Shown piece after piece: positions 44,946 through 55,914 of a stretch of DNA of 64,000 nt; position 1 is the first letter of the stretch; each line of letters begins with the position of its first letter. The position numbers and the translations under genes were made by a program. The notes beneath the pieces were generated by a model that saw nothing but the letters and a program-made list of their open reading frames with translations, did no database searches and was not told the DNA's origin. This stretch comes from Spironucleus salmonicida (Eukaryota > Fornicata > Diplomonadida > Hexamitidae): the NCBI GenBank assembly GCA_000497125.2, contig CM035321.1, positions 1,454,001 through 1,518,000 of the forward strand, written 5' to 3'.

Positions 44946-45500
44946 TCACAATTTTCTAGCTTTACCACTAAACTCTGATTTTTAGCTACAAGTTTTGGTG
45001 ATTATACCATCCATAGATCTTGGATGACCGTTCCATATTATTACACCATCTTTATCGAAAATAAAAGCATGCGGTACTCCCTAAATTTTATAGTAATCAA
45101 GTAAGTATTTCATTTTACCGAATTCATCGCTCCCAACGGCGTAATGCTTAGTTTCAGGATGGTCAGCGACAAAAGCCTCAATATTTGATTTTGGTTCTTA
45201 AGCTATAGACACAACATTGATATTTTTAGTTCTTGCTAAATTAGCCAAGTGAGGAACTTCAGCCTTGCATGGAGGGCAATTTGTCCCAAAAGCAATTAAT
45301 ACAGTTGGAATACTAGATGAAAAAGGCTTAGGTTTGGTCACATAGGTAAATAGATTTAAGCTAGGAAGTGGAGGTAAATTATTTTTTGGGGAGTCCTTAT
45401 CTTTCTTACCTGGGGTTTAATTTCTTAATTTATTGGCGTAATAAAGAAGACCACTTGCAAAGATAATAAATCCTAGCGTCTTTATTAGATCTTCGTTCAT
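44946..45500 (-). CDS. membrane-anchored TlpA/ResA-like thioredoxin, 184 aa
   Basis: An N-terminal signal anchor (LGFIIFASGLLYYA, about residues 9-22) is followed by a Lys/Pro-rich linker and a redoxin fold: VLIAFGTNCPPCKAEVPHLANL with the CPPC active site at about Cys75/Cys78, INVVSIAQE, the cis-Pro strand IQGVPHAFIFDKDGVI and WNGHP. The TlpA family reduces disulphides or cytochrome maturation proteins in bacteria. Here the anchor and soluble domain suggest an ER or other endomembrane role. Diverges from the gene at 45566 across a 65-bp shared promoter. Confidence 0.88.
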
Positions 45501-45565
45501 TATAGAGGAATTAATTTGAGTTAAATTATAGTATAATATTGGACTTAATCGTTTTTCTTCGAATA

Positions 45566-46495
45566 ATGAGAAGCGTTATACTGTCGAATAATAATTAGTT
45601 GACAAAAAATAGACTTCAAATAACTAGTAAATAACCAAATTTTGATATAACTACACTTAATATTTAAGAATAACTCAATTTTTTACAATGTATTGATAAT
45701 AATATACCGACAGCGTTATTACTCACTTTAAAAAGTCTTAACATCGAAAATTAAATCCTAATAGACAAAAATCTGTATGGATCTCTGTTTCACCGACTCC
45801 ATTTACTAGATCTCGACCAGACTCAAAATTTGATATAAAACTTGATTTCTACGCCACCAACTTCGCTCCATTAGGTAAATATCATTTCATCACTGGTCCC
45901 GCACCCTCTAAATGACTCATTGGAAATAGATAGGTTCATTATAAATTCTTGGCTTGCACCGTTCCCCAAAAATGCTCTAAATCTGATTTCCAAGCTCTCA
46001 GATAACTACATGTTGTCAGAAACATCATTTTTCAACGCGCTAAAATTTGCAGAAGACGAGCTTCCAAGAAACGCATTAGAATCGCTCACAGCGCTTCATT
46101 TGCTCGCTTACGAGGGCCGCGGATTTTCTGATTTCGCCAGAATCGCTCAGATTGCAATTCAATATTTGTTTTCCACTTCTTATTTAGTAATCACGAAAAC
46201 GTTCCACTTCATCACTGCATTCATCTTTTCTTTTTCAGATTTTACCCACGAAATCGAAAATTCAATTCAAAATTGGAATTTCATTCCCACAATTTCGGCA
46301 ACAATCGAAATCTGCAGTAAAAATTACGAAGCCGCGACCGCGTTTTGCGAGTGTTTGAAAGCAGTTTTGGAGGCATCCGAGCCCGAATTCTGCCGTTTTC
46401 GTGAGATTGGAAAGGGTATTTTATCGAATTTTGAATCCATTTTTTACGCCAACGAGGACCTGAACTTTAGCGATCTGCTCAACTGGTTCGCGTGA
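45566..46495 (+). CDS. alpha-helical solenoid-like protein, 309 aa
   Basis: ATG 45566 to TGA 46493. The start is chosen because ATTATAGTATAATATTGG lies 25-45 bp upstream (bidirectional). The chain is a run of Leu/Ile/Asn-rich helices (ALLLTLKSLNIENQILIDKN, ALESLTALHLLAYEGRGFS, ATAFCECLKAVLEASEPEF) resembling ARM/HEAT repeats. The TAR-rich first third passes into a GC-richer, TAR-free remainder; an ORF begun at codon 119 would miss the first third. No specific family. It ends 1 bp before the stop of endonuclease III on the other strand. Confidence 0.7.
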
Positions 46496-46496
46496 C

Positions 46497-47258
46497 TCAT
46501 TTTTCGTCGTTTTTCGCCTTTCCCTTCTCACGGCAGAACGCCCTTATCGTACAGTCTGCGCACTTTGGCCCCTTGGCAAAGCACCAATTTTGGCCGAAAC
46601 CGACCAACAGCTCGTTGATTTGGCCCCACTGGGCCTCTGGGATCCAGCTTTCTAGCTCCTCGCCGACCTTATCTGGCTTCTCGCTCAAATCGGCGTTTCC
46701 GGCCCAGCCGAGGCGCTGCGCGATGCGGCAGACGTGCGTGTCGACGGAAATTCCGGCGTTCTGGCCGTAGCAGACTGCGAGGGTGATTTTTGCCATTTTC
46801 ATGCCGATGCCTGGCAGGGCCAGCAGGGCTGCCAGCGAGTCGGGGACGTCCGAATCGTGCGTTTTAGTGAGAATTTCAGCTATTTTGTGCAGATAGACAG
46901 CTTTCTTCTTGTAGAAACCGACGGGGTAGATGAGCCGTTCGAGGGCGTCAGGGGCCTCCGCCAGCACGTTCGGGACGGTGAGCCGGTGCGTTTCGCGCAA
47001 TTTCATTGAATTCCCATCAAATACAGTTTTCTGGTCGAATTTGCAGCCCAAAAACTCGTCCAATCGGTTAATAGCGGTGGCTGTTATCGGGTCCTTCGTC
47101 TAGGACGAAAGCAGGAGCGCAACCAGGTAGCGGAAACGACCATCTTTAGTCTCGTTTGTGTCAGAAAGGCAATGTGCACCATACTGGTCGACTTCAGGCG
47201 TGCGGATGCTGCGCATTTTTCGGATTAGCGGAATTATTGACTCTAAGTTTCTTGACAT
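46497..47258 (-). CDS. NTH1: endonuclease III homologue (DNA glycosylase/AP lyase), 253 aa
   Basis: Base-excision repair enzyme that removes oxidised pyrimidines. LLLSSQTKDPITATAI, the helix-hairpin-helix LPGIGMKMAKITLAV with catalytic Lys (about 154), and SVDTHVCRIAQRLGW with the catalytic Asp (about 173) are present. The [4Fe-4S] ligands follow as C-x6-C-x2-C-x5-C (about 226, 233, 236, 242). The ATG at 47258 is needed for SSQTKD; one TAG (Gln in SSQ) must be read through. GC-rich gene. The cluster probably depends on the CIA machinery (CIAO1-like gene at 13130). Confidence 0.95.
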
Positions 47259-47313
47259 TTGTAAAATAAGTAAATAATTTATATTAGGATATAATTTTAT
47301 ACATAAAGTGAAA

Positions 47314-47541
47314 ATGTATTGTAAAAAATTTGCACCGAGCTCAAAAGGTCTAACGTGTCAAACGTGCAGCTAAAGCTGCATATTCTGCAAAAGGCTTACC
47401 GATCAGAAGTTTCCAGTTTTTGTTTGCAAGAAGCATAGCGAGGATACCTGCTGTTGTGTTTGTGGTAATTTCGCCGAAGTAGAGGGGTTTGCTTGTGAAT
47501 TTTGCGAGGCAAAGTGTTGTGAGTGCTGCTACCTCGAATGA
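47314..47541 (+). CDS. Cys-rich zinc-binding mini-protein, 75 aa
   Basis: ATG 47314 to TGA 47539. Sixteen cysteines in 75 residues, arranged as CxxC-type pairs (TCQTCSQSCIFC, CCCVCGN, CEFCEAKCCECC) with one His (CKKHSED). This predicts two or three interleaved zinc sites, similar in style to PHF5A/Rds3 (110 aa) or CRIPT but too short to match either confidently. One TAA codon. It is clearly GC-richer than the flanking spacer (47542-47722), supporting coding. Confidence 0.75.
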
Positions 47542-47722
47542 GTGAGGCTTTAGAAAATATGTATTTAAAATTTTACTTTGTTTTAATTAATTTAAAAATT
47601 ATATGATATTTTATACTATTAATATATATTTTTATTAATAAAATCTTTTAAAGTCAATATTATTTTAATGATTATTATACATATTTACATTTAATTTGCA
47701 TTCCACTCCACATTTTACCGCA

Positions 47723-49666
47723 ATGGATCTGCTTTATCAATCTGCACTCACCATCAACTCCCAGCCATTGACATTGCACCCAGACGCACTTATTCTTGCA
47801 GCTGGCCGTAACCTAATTTCGATTTCCACGGACTCGAACCAGCGTATTTTTCCCGGCCACACGAAGCCAATCAGCGCCTCTACAGCTTCACCAGATGGGA
47901 AGTTTCTTGCATCAGCTTAAATAGGAGCAGTATGTATTTGGGACTATGAGACCGGCGTGGCAAAGCAAATCACTGTCCCAGGATACGTAAAATAACTAAA
48001 ATTCTCCTAGAAGAGCGACTTTTTGGGAATTTTGCTCGAAAATGGCGGGTTTCAAGTATATGACATGAACATTAACAAAATTGGCCAGTTTGTCTCCAAG
48101 GAGGCCGAATTCATAGAGTTTTACAGCCTCTCCGATGCCCCAAGGTCGTCCCAGTTTTGCGTTTCTGCAGACAAAAACAGGCTTATAATCCACGAAATAA
48201 AGTTTGACAGAGCGAGCTTACAATATCTTATGTCGACAGATTTCATTCAGGTACCTGCCAGTGGTATTTAGCGCGATTTCACATGCGGCGTCGTTAGCTT
48301 TCCATTCGTATATCTAGGGACTCCTGCAGGCGAGATTGCTGTTTTTAACATTGAAACGCAGACTTTCAGAGGTTTATTGAAATATTTTAAGGGCAAAGTC
48401 TCTTCAATTGTCATCCTCTCAGAAGTTTGCATTTGCGCAACTTCGTACGATGGCGATATTATAACTCTGTAAGGACACGATTAGGAGTTTTTGGTGGCTT
48501 CTGAGTTATCAATAGATAGTAACATTATTTTTGCCCAAAATTACAATGACCAGTTGATCATTCTAACATCTTCTGGAACAATTTTATCCATTTAGCTTGA
48601 AACATCGAATTCTAACACTTTCCATCACTAAAAGCAAACATCTGAGAACTTGAACCGCTTTGGAAATTAAGGGCAGCTTCCTGCATAAAGTAATTACACG
48701 TCATCTCTTCCTCATCATAGAAAGTTTAATGAGAAAACGGTAGAATTTGAAAATATCCAGTAAACAATATTTAAATTAGTATCTACCAGTATGATTATTC
48801 TTCATAGTTTTCCTCAATCCCCATTAACTCATTCTGCCTTATTATAAACCAATTCTGGAGAAATAATTATAGGCGGAACATAGACATCATTAATTTAAGC
48901 ATGGTAAAACGGTATTTTACTAGCTCAAATTCGCTTAAAATCTGCAACAAAATCTCTTAAAGTTCATGAAAATCTTATTTTTACTGCTCAACAGAGCACT
49001 CTTTTCTGTCTATCGTTCGATGGCGAGTTCCATATTTAGTACGAGATTCCCTGTGGTGAAATAACAAGCGTGGCTGTTAATGAAAAATATCTTGCAATCG
49101 GCTGCTTGGACGGTAAAATATTCGTCTATTAGGTCGAGAATGGCCGTAATATTGCTAGATTTACTGAATTTTCGTGTGCAATTTAGGACATGATTTTCGA
49201 TAATTTAATTGATTAGATAATCCACGTGAGTGTAATTGACGGATATTTAGTTAGTTATGATGTGATAAAGCAGAAAACGTTGAAATCGCGAAGTTTAGGA
49301 AGGGCTGGACGAGTATTTTAGATGCAATAAGTTGATCACGGCCGCCATGAACTAGTTTGTGGCTGCTTAGATAATACCGTTAAATTTTTCGATTTTGATG
49401 TTAATGAGGCAGTTTAGGTGGCCGAATTACCTAGAAACTGCTTATAGAACGGAAAGATGTTTTGTGGATTAAATGGAGATCGAATTGTTGCTGGAGGCGC
49501 TACGATGGACGGTGATGAAGTATTGGCTTTAATGAGAGAAGGAGAAGAAGAATGGGAAGCTGTAGATTGCCAATTAGCCAATGGTGTTGGAATTATTGGT
49601 GTTTTGGTTGGTAAGAACGTATATATAATTGGCGATGGAGGTGAAATTATGGCTTTTGAGTGGTGA
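47723..49666 (+). CDS. WD40-repeat protein with two propellers, possibly CFAP52-like, 647 aa
   Basis: ATG 47723 to TGA 49664. About a dozen WD40-like blades: PGHTKPISASTASPDGKFLA, AVCIWDYETG, GILLENGGFQVYDMN, then a second propeller with LDGKIFVYQVENGRNI and DNTVKFFDFDVN. The length and the N-terminal HTKPIS ... SPDGKFLAS ... IWDYE run resemble the flagellar protein CFAP52/WDR16 (about 620 aa). AIP1/WDR1 is an alternative, and a formin is in the window. The first third is GC-rich with few TAR, the middle AT-rich with many TAR. Confidence 0.75.
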
Positions 49667-49846
49667 TGGAGATTAAAGAGTGATTGTAGGGATTATTTTG
49701 ATCTATAAATTAATTTTTTGGGAGAGGCTGATTTTTATACAGTAAATTTTTAATTATATAATTATTATATCAGAATATTAAGTAAATATTACCGATAGCT
49801 GGTTTCTTGTCTTCACGCCAAATTTTTAAGGTTCTCTCCTTCAAGA

Positions 49847-50278
49847 ATGGCTCGTACTAAGCATACAGCAAGAAAATCCACCTCTGCTACCAAGGCTCCC
49901 AGAAAGACTATCGCTCGTAAGGCAGCCCGTAAGACTGCTGGTACTGCCGGCGGTGTTAAGAAAACTCGTAGATCTAAGCAGGGTGCAGTCGCTACTCGTG
50001 AGATCAAGAAGTATTAGAAGTCAACTGAACTTTTGATCAGAAAGCTCCCATTTTCTAAGCTTGTCCGTGAACTTGTTACAAATTATAACAAGAACGACGT
50101 TCGTTTCCAAGGACTCGCCATACAGGCTCTCCAGGAAGCTTCTGAAAACTATCTCATCAACCTCTTTGTCGACACCCAGATGTGTGCCGAGCACGCTAAA
50201 CGTGTCACTATCATGCAGCCCGACATGGAGCTCGCTACCAGAATTGGTAAGCGTGCCCAGCCCGACCACAAGAAGTGA
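49847..50278 (+). CDS. histone H3, 143 aa
   Basis: The N-terminal tail [20 protein letters not shown] keeps K4 and K9 contexts (His replaces Gln5) and RKAARK around K27. The histone fold is standard: [38 protein letters not shown] and [18 protein letters not shown]. One TAG (Gln in KKYQKS) is the only reassigned codon. C-ending codons suggest high expression. It contains no intron. The start is preceded by CTTCAAGAATG, and TAATTATATAATTATTATAT lies at 49751-49770. Confidence 0.97.
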
Positions 50279-50771
50279 GTTTGAATTCATAATTAATTAA
50301 TATTTTATATTGTATAATTTTTTAAATTGCATATATTTTTCCCAGAGTACTCTATTATCTTAAATACAAAAAGAAAGTAATAATAAAAACAATAATATTA
50401 CCTTAAAATATTTTTAAAATATTAATGAATTCTACTTTCTCTCATTTTTAGAATAAATTATCATAAATAAATTTGGATAATATTGTGTTTTGTATTTTTA
50501 AGATTTATCAAATCTTCACGAACCACAAATCAAAAAATTTTACGAAATTTTAAAAATCGCTATACTGTAGTATATTATGTTAAATATTAATGTGGAAAGA
50601 TTTTCGTTTATGGTATCGTTTGGATTATCACTGAAATTAAAAGATTTCTTACTATTTAATACATAATACTATAAATATATTTTTTGTACTTATGAAAATA
50701 TATATTATTATATTGAAAAACGACTATAAATTTAACACTCCTAAGAAAGGAATTTCCGTTTCACTTAATAT
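50279..50771. other. AT-rich spacer between the two H3 genes
   Basis: About 490 bp. No gene seen. A TATATATTATTATATTG stretch near 50698-50714 and TTTCCGTTTCACTT before ATG 50772 form the two-part promoter pattern. Confidence 0.5.
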
Positions 50772-51212
50772 ATGGCTAGAGTAAAAAATACTATCTCTCG
50801 TTCTGGAGCTCGTAAAGGTATCAAGGCTCCTCGTAAGACAATCGTTGCCAAAAAGGTAATTGCCCGCAAGTCAGTCTCTGACAAGACCGTAAAGGCTCAC
50901 CGTCGTTCTAGATAGGGTGTAGTTGCTGATCGTGAAATTAGACGTATGCAAAAAGATACTAACTGTGTTATCCCACGTAATCCTTTTGCCAGACTTGTCC
51001 GTGCTGTTGCTCAGGATTATGGTAGTGCTGAAATCCGTTTCTAGGGTTAGGCTCTTCAGGCTCTCTAGGAAGCTGCCGAAGCTGTTTTAATCAGAACATT
51101 GTCTGATTCTTAATTGCTTGCTCAACATGCTCATAGAGTAACCATAATGGAGAAGGATGTTTAACTCTATATTACTATCACAAGACCCGCATGGGCTCTC
51201 TCTATGAAGTGA
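50772..51212 (+). CDS. variant histone H3, probable centromeric CenH3, 146 aa
   Basis: The tail MARVKNTISRSGARKGIK diverges completely from H3, losing K4/K9 context. The fold domain is H3-like (NPFARLVRAVAQDY, IRFQGQALQALQEAAEAVL, LLAQHAHRVTIMEKDVQL). Loop 1 (QDYGSAEIRFQ) is one residue longer than in H3. LQEAAEA and the LL-x-x-HA run match CENP-A rather than H3. These traits favour CenH3, although an H3B-type variant is possible. The C-terminus is extended (TRPAWALSMK). Several TAG/TAA Gln codons, unlike the neighbouring H3. Confidence 0.8.
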
Positions 51213-51353
51213 ATGTTGGTTATTAATAGTATTATATATTATATTTATCTATTTAGTTTTAAATTGTTTATTTCATCTATCAGAATTTTTAGTTCTTCTA
51301 AATAGTGCTACTTTTGAGAGTAAATAAAAAGGATATATACTCAAGCTATGTAA

Positions 51354-51869
51354 TCACTTTACATTTTCACTTCGCAATTCAATAGGTAATGCGTCTTCTA
51401 ATGACTGCTTGACCCTCTCTCTTACTTTCATTTCGTACATATGACGATCACAAACGTAGGTCTATGCTGCTTCAGGATTTGCTGGATCATCTGGATTTGG
51501 ATCACATAATAGTGATTATATTTAAATTAATAAAGATCTAATTGAATATGAAGGCGACCAACCCTCTCTATCTTTTTTCAAAGTATTAAGACAGATATCA
51601 CCATTTTTATATATATTAGGATGATACATAGAAGTTTAAAATCTAACCTTTGGTGGGTCAAATGGATATTCTGTATCTTTAAATGATATTTCTAATAACA
51701 ATACGGCATTTTACCATACTGTTTGATCTGGTCCTAAGATTACAGCATCCCAAATTAAAAAATCCGCATCTGATCTTGGTGTTGTACTTATATCTTATAT
51801 TGGATTCGCATGTATTTCAGCTATTTCAACTGTGAGGCGTTTTCTTTTGATAGATTCAGATGATGACAT
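51354..51869 (-). CDS. ubiquitin-conjugating enzyme E2, Rad6/UBE2A-like, 171 aa
   Basis: The UBC fold is complete: IWDAVILGPDQTVWQNAVL, YPFDPPKVRF, and MYHPNIYKNGDICLNTL with the active-site Cys and HPN motif, then WSPSYSIRSLLIQIQSLL and NPDDPANPEAA. MYHPN-x-Y-x-NG-x-ICL and the DPANPEAA region are closest to Rad6/UBE2A. There is a small insert (KKDREG) after ICLNTL. It has an extra C-terminal helix of about 15 residues. The AT-rich TATATAATATAATATTATAA tract lies just upstream. Confidence 0.93.
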
Positions 51870-51908
51870 GAAGGAAAGACATTATATATAATATAATATT
51901 ATAATAAT

Positions 51909-52385
51909 TCATTAAAATAAATACTTTTAGACTTAAGGATAGCCAACTTTATTCTAAACATCCACAACTAAGTAATCTGCATTTATTCTTTATTGAAACT
52001 TCATAACCTCTCTTGAATTATCTAAAACTTATTTACCAAACCAATTGTTACATAGTAGTAGCCATTTTGGCCCTTTCGCATACTACATAACATCCTCTGC
52101 ATCATTTAACGCTTGCAATAGACTAGCAGTAGAAGTACCATTATAAAGAACGAAAATATAGTCATCTTTAGACATACTTTCTATAAATTCCCTTCTTTAA
52201 GCAGTAGGTCCGTACGAGTCAAAAAATTCAGCCATTCGTGTTTTTGATCCAATTTTAAATTTCTTGTTCCATACGTCCTCTTAACCTCTTGGTGTCGCAG
52301 CTGCCGTGAAGGCACAGAATTTATGTATAAACTACGATTTTCCTGATCCTTCAGCTCCGACCACGCATATTTTTACTGCGTCCAT
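51909..52385 (-). CDS. degenerate Ras-like GTPase, 158 aa
   Basis: The P-loop GAEGSGKSQF (about residues 10-19) and the small-GTPase strand order are present (IFVLYNGTSTASLL, WLLLCNN). The G3 DxxG is replaced by FFDSYGPTAQ, and the G4 NKxD by CNNWFGKQ. It therefore probably binds nucleotide poorly or with changed specificity. No C-terminal CAAX or Cys pair; it ends KYLFQ. Size fits Rab/RABL-type proteins. It might act as a pseudo-GTPase scaffold (inference). Confidence 0.65.
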
Positions 52386-52570
52386 TTTCCTTGTTTTTCG
52401 TGTAAAATAATTATTAATAATATGCAAAAAGTTTATTATATGTTATCAAAGAAGTTGAGAAAATATATAAAATATAAATGAATTTTTTAAGTGCAGTAAA
52501 ATATTTACACATACTTGACATAAAAATTTTCAAATATATTACTATCACTTTGATATAGAATATAATAAAA

Positions 52571-53473
52571 TCATTTAGCAAGTCTTCTTTGAACTCTGTA
52601 GAAAAGACCATCCGCATTGATATCACCTTAAGTGATTTCCCATGCTCTCTCTACATTATGAACTTCAAAATGTTCAAGTTCTTATTTGATTAAGTTTCTA
52701 AACTTATCTTTGATTTCGCCTTCTGTATCACACTATTATATGATTTTGTCACATTCATCAAGTTGTCTTATTATAGATTCAATGATTTTATTTAAGTTTT
52801 AACCATCGAAACAATCAAAATGAGTTGGCTGTATTATCTTTGGCTCTAGTTCTTTAACAATTTATACCGTCTATTTCCATGCTTTTGCATCAAATTGTGA
52901 AGGTGAAGTGCAAAGTAAAGGACAAAGACCTATTTCCTTGAATCCAAATCCAAATCCATCACCAGAAAATAATACACTTTCCTATTTGAAATAAAACATA
53001 GCATGATGGAAAGCGTGACCTGGGGTATGAAGGCATATAAAGCCAGCTACTTCTTGGTTGTGCTCAAGAGGAATAACACGGGTGGGATTCATACGCTAAA
53101 TATTAGGATAATCTTTTTCAAATACTTTTTCACCATAAACTTGAATTGCTGCAGCAGCAAGCTTTGATAAAGGATCAGTAATATGAGGGACAGCAGCTGG
53201 ATGAGCATATACAGTAGCACAAGGAAGCTTTTGGGACAAAAGTCCAACACCTCCCATATGATCTAAATGTGCATGTGTAATAAAAATTTACTTTACTGCA
53301 TCAAGTGGGACGTTATGATCTACTAAAAATTCTATAGTGGGAGGAACCGATAATGTTGATCCAGCTTCAACGATAGAATAATTATTTGGGCTATGCTTAA
53401 TTAAATGTACAGAGCAAAAATGTTCTGCAATGAATTTAGTATCAATCCTCATAATACACTCAGGTAACTCCAT
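52571..53473 (-). CDS. metallo-beta-lactamase-fold hydrolase, 300 aa
   Basis: The metal site is clear: ITHAHLDHMGG (His67, His69, Asp71, His72) followed by HTPGHAFHHAMFYF and LFSGDGFGFG, which supply the third His and bridging Asp, and PTHFDCFD with the last His. This pattern is of the glyoxalase II/RNase Z superfamily. The N-terminus (VEAGSTLSVPPTIEFLVDHN) is like bacterial MBL-fold hydrolases. It lacks the beta-CASP region, so it is not a nuclease of the CPSF73 type. The substrate is unknown. It is divergent from the 511-aa gene across a 230-bp spacer with TAATTATATAGTATAATATT. Confidence 0.88.
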
Positions 53474-53703
53474 TAAAGCAAAATCACAAATTCATGATAA
53501 TACTATTTAATAATATATTGCTCTCAATAGAGAATAAATAGAATCTTACTTATTATCTATAAAATAGAAGTTAATTGGTTAATAATTATATAGTATAATA
53601 TTATAAATATAAATTAAATATATACAAATTATTCTTAATTTTATTAATAATTAAATTATTATACATAACCTTACATTATACAATTCCGCTTCAATTACCA
53701 TTT

Positions 53704-55239
53704 ATGCTATCTTGCTGTGCGAATACTTAAAAATGGCCAGTGTAGGCTATTACTCCGGAAGAAGAGAAAAATCTTCAGGATTTATTTGATCTACCGGTTC
53801 CAGAGTTCTAGGATGAAAAAATATCATTTACAGATTTAATGAAAGCTAAAGAGGAAATTTTAGGAATTAAAAATAAGTATAACTTAGGCGGTCTTGTTGA
53901 TTAGATGGGAGAATCTTCAGATAGTATAAACTAGGATCTTGGGTATGTTAGCGAAGTTTTATCAAGCAAAGGCAAAGATACTGAATAGGATATCGTATTA
54001 AAAGCAGAATAATATGAGGATATGAAAATTGTCATTGACGAAATAATATAGCAAGTCAGTAGTTCATAAAATTATGTTGAAAATGAAAATATAATTGTAA
54101 CTTAAATAGATTAGATATAAGAACCATTATCCGAAAAAATCGAAGCTATATAAGTAGTTACTGAAACTCCTGTTAATATTGAGTCTGTAGATATTCATCA
54201 AGTTCAGTAAAAACCATTATTATAGTCGTCTATGCCAGTTATTTACGAGATCTAACCTCCTGCTCAGTAAATATAATAGCAAGAATAAAAAGAAGTTATT
54301 TCTCTTATTCAAATAAAATAAGAATATGAATAAACTGAAATTAATAATTTAACAGATATTATGGTGCCAGTTGAAATGCGTAAGCATGAATTTCAATTAA
54401 AGAAATCTGGTTATAGCTTACCACCAACAGCTGTTGTTGAGCTAACACAATCTAATAAAGTAATAATTTCATAAGAAAGAGTTCAAATTCAACCGTTTCC
54501 AGGAGTAATAAAACCAGTTATTTAGCATACATCTTCTCCTTCTCTCAAATAACCAGCTAAAGTTAAATCACCATAACCTAAAAAATCTCCTATTGTTAAG
54601 AAATCTATGAGCGAAGTAGAAAGTAAACTTTAAGAAGCAGAAATCCAATAGCAGCTAGCTTTAAGTGGGTTAGAAGAACATTCAGATAAGTAACAAGATA
54701 TGAAGGAAAACCAGTCGAATCCATCCCAATCAACATCACTTCAACTTACAGAATCCACTGCACTTATTTCTGCATAAACATAAACAGTTACATTCAGTAC
54801 TATAAAACTTCTTGCAACGCCTTCTAATCTTCTTGGATACGTCAATGCTGAAGAGATTTTTTCTATACCTTTAATAACCTTAAAAATCGTTTTTAATGAT
54901 AAAAAACGAGAAATTCGTATTTAAAAGTACAAAATATTATCTTCAAACTCCCAAGAATATGAAAAACGTAAATCTAGATTGATAGCTTTATAATAACGGA
55001 CTGATTAGCCAACACCTGTCCTAAGAATTGATTTATAGAATTAAAAAATCACTTTAATAAGTAAAAATGAGGCATTAAGTTATGCATTTGATTAAATTCT
55101 TTTTAAAGAATATATAGGTGTTAAGAGCTTTTTGAGGATGCGTGCTTGTGGTGTGGAATTTGCTTATTAAGGAAATGAAAGTTAAGTTAGATTGCTAAAA
55201 GAAAAAATATCAGTAGGTGGTGGAAAAGAATGGAACTGA
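53704..55239 (+). CDS. Gln/Pro-rich low-complexity protein with N-terminal Cys pair, 511 aa
   Basis: ATG 53704 to TGA 55237, carrying more than forty TAR codons. It begins MLSCCANTQKWPVQ, a CC pair that may be palmitoylated. Residues about 30-330 are low-complexity Glu/Gln/Ile/Val/Pro. A globular C-terminal part (about 365-500) includes SNLLGYVNAEEIFSIPLITL and FLRMRACGVEFAYQGNESQ. Nothing identifies a family. It may be a membrane-tethered scaffold (inference). Confidence 0.75.
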
Positions 55240-55289
55240 AATATGATTATTATATAATATTTATACAGTATATTATTTTTCACTTCTTA

Positions 55290-55826
55290 ATGTCAATTTC
55301 TCTAAATGAGATTTATTTTATTGAATAGATGGCGAAGTTTTCAATGCGTGCTGATGGTCGAGACTGTGATTGTTATAGAGATGTTTTTGTGATGTCTAAT
55401 ACAGCACCAAAATCAGAATTTTCAGCTTTTGCAAAGTTAGGGAGAACTTCTGTCGAATTTGAGCTTTTGTAGCTTTAGGAAGGATCTGATTTGACACATA
55501 ATATTATAACTAATATCTAATCGTAAGATAAAATTTATGCTGCTCATCTTGAGTTACTGTCAGCTTTTGTTCCAGAAAATCACGTCCTGCACGTTAAATT
55601 GCTTACTGGTGGTTCTGGGATTATTAATTGTGCCGTTTCGGTGTTAACTTATTGGAAAATTGATCTTAAGTTCATTTCTTTAGGAAAAGTAAACAGTACT
55701 TGGCTTGCTGATCCTAGCGAGGAAGAGGAAAAAGCTTCACGGTCTATATATATTAAGGTTTATAATAAATAAATCATTAAAGTGTTTGGTTTTGGATGCG
55801 ATCTTCCTGAAGTTTTAAAAAATTGA
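55290..55826 (+). CDS. RNase PH-like exosome ring subunit, 178 aa
   Basis: The N-terminus MSISLNEIYFIEQMAKFSMR runs into RADGRDCDCYRDVFV, the RxDGR motif that opens exosome RNase PH subunits (Rrp41-46), then SAFAKLGRTSVEFELL (strand with G-x-T). SGIINCAVSVLTYWKIDLKF would fall in the second half of the fold. It is shorter than usual family members (about 250-300 aa), and no phosphorolytic residues are obvious, so it is probably a structural ring member such as Rrp42/43/45. It may work with the Trf4-like polymerase at 19967. Confidence 0.6.
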
Positions 55827-55914
55827 GGTGAGTTAGAATATATATTCTTGATATTAAGTGAATAGTAGTTAAAACTAATTGACTCTGAAATTATATTAGT
55901 ACAACATATTACTA

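Noticed and set aside
46492-47009. Plus ORFs opposite endonuclease III
   Set aside because: Shadows; the minus frame has the helix-hairpin-helix, catalytic Lys/Asp and the four Fe-S cysteines.
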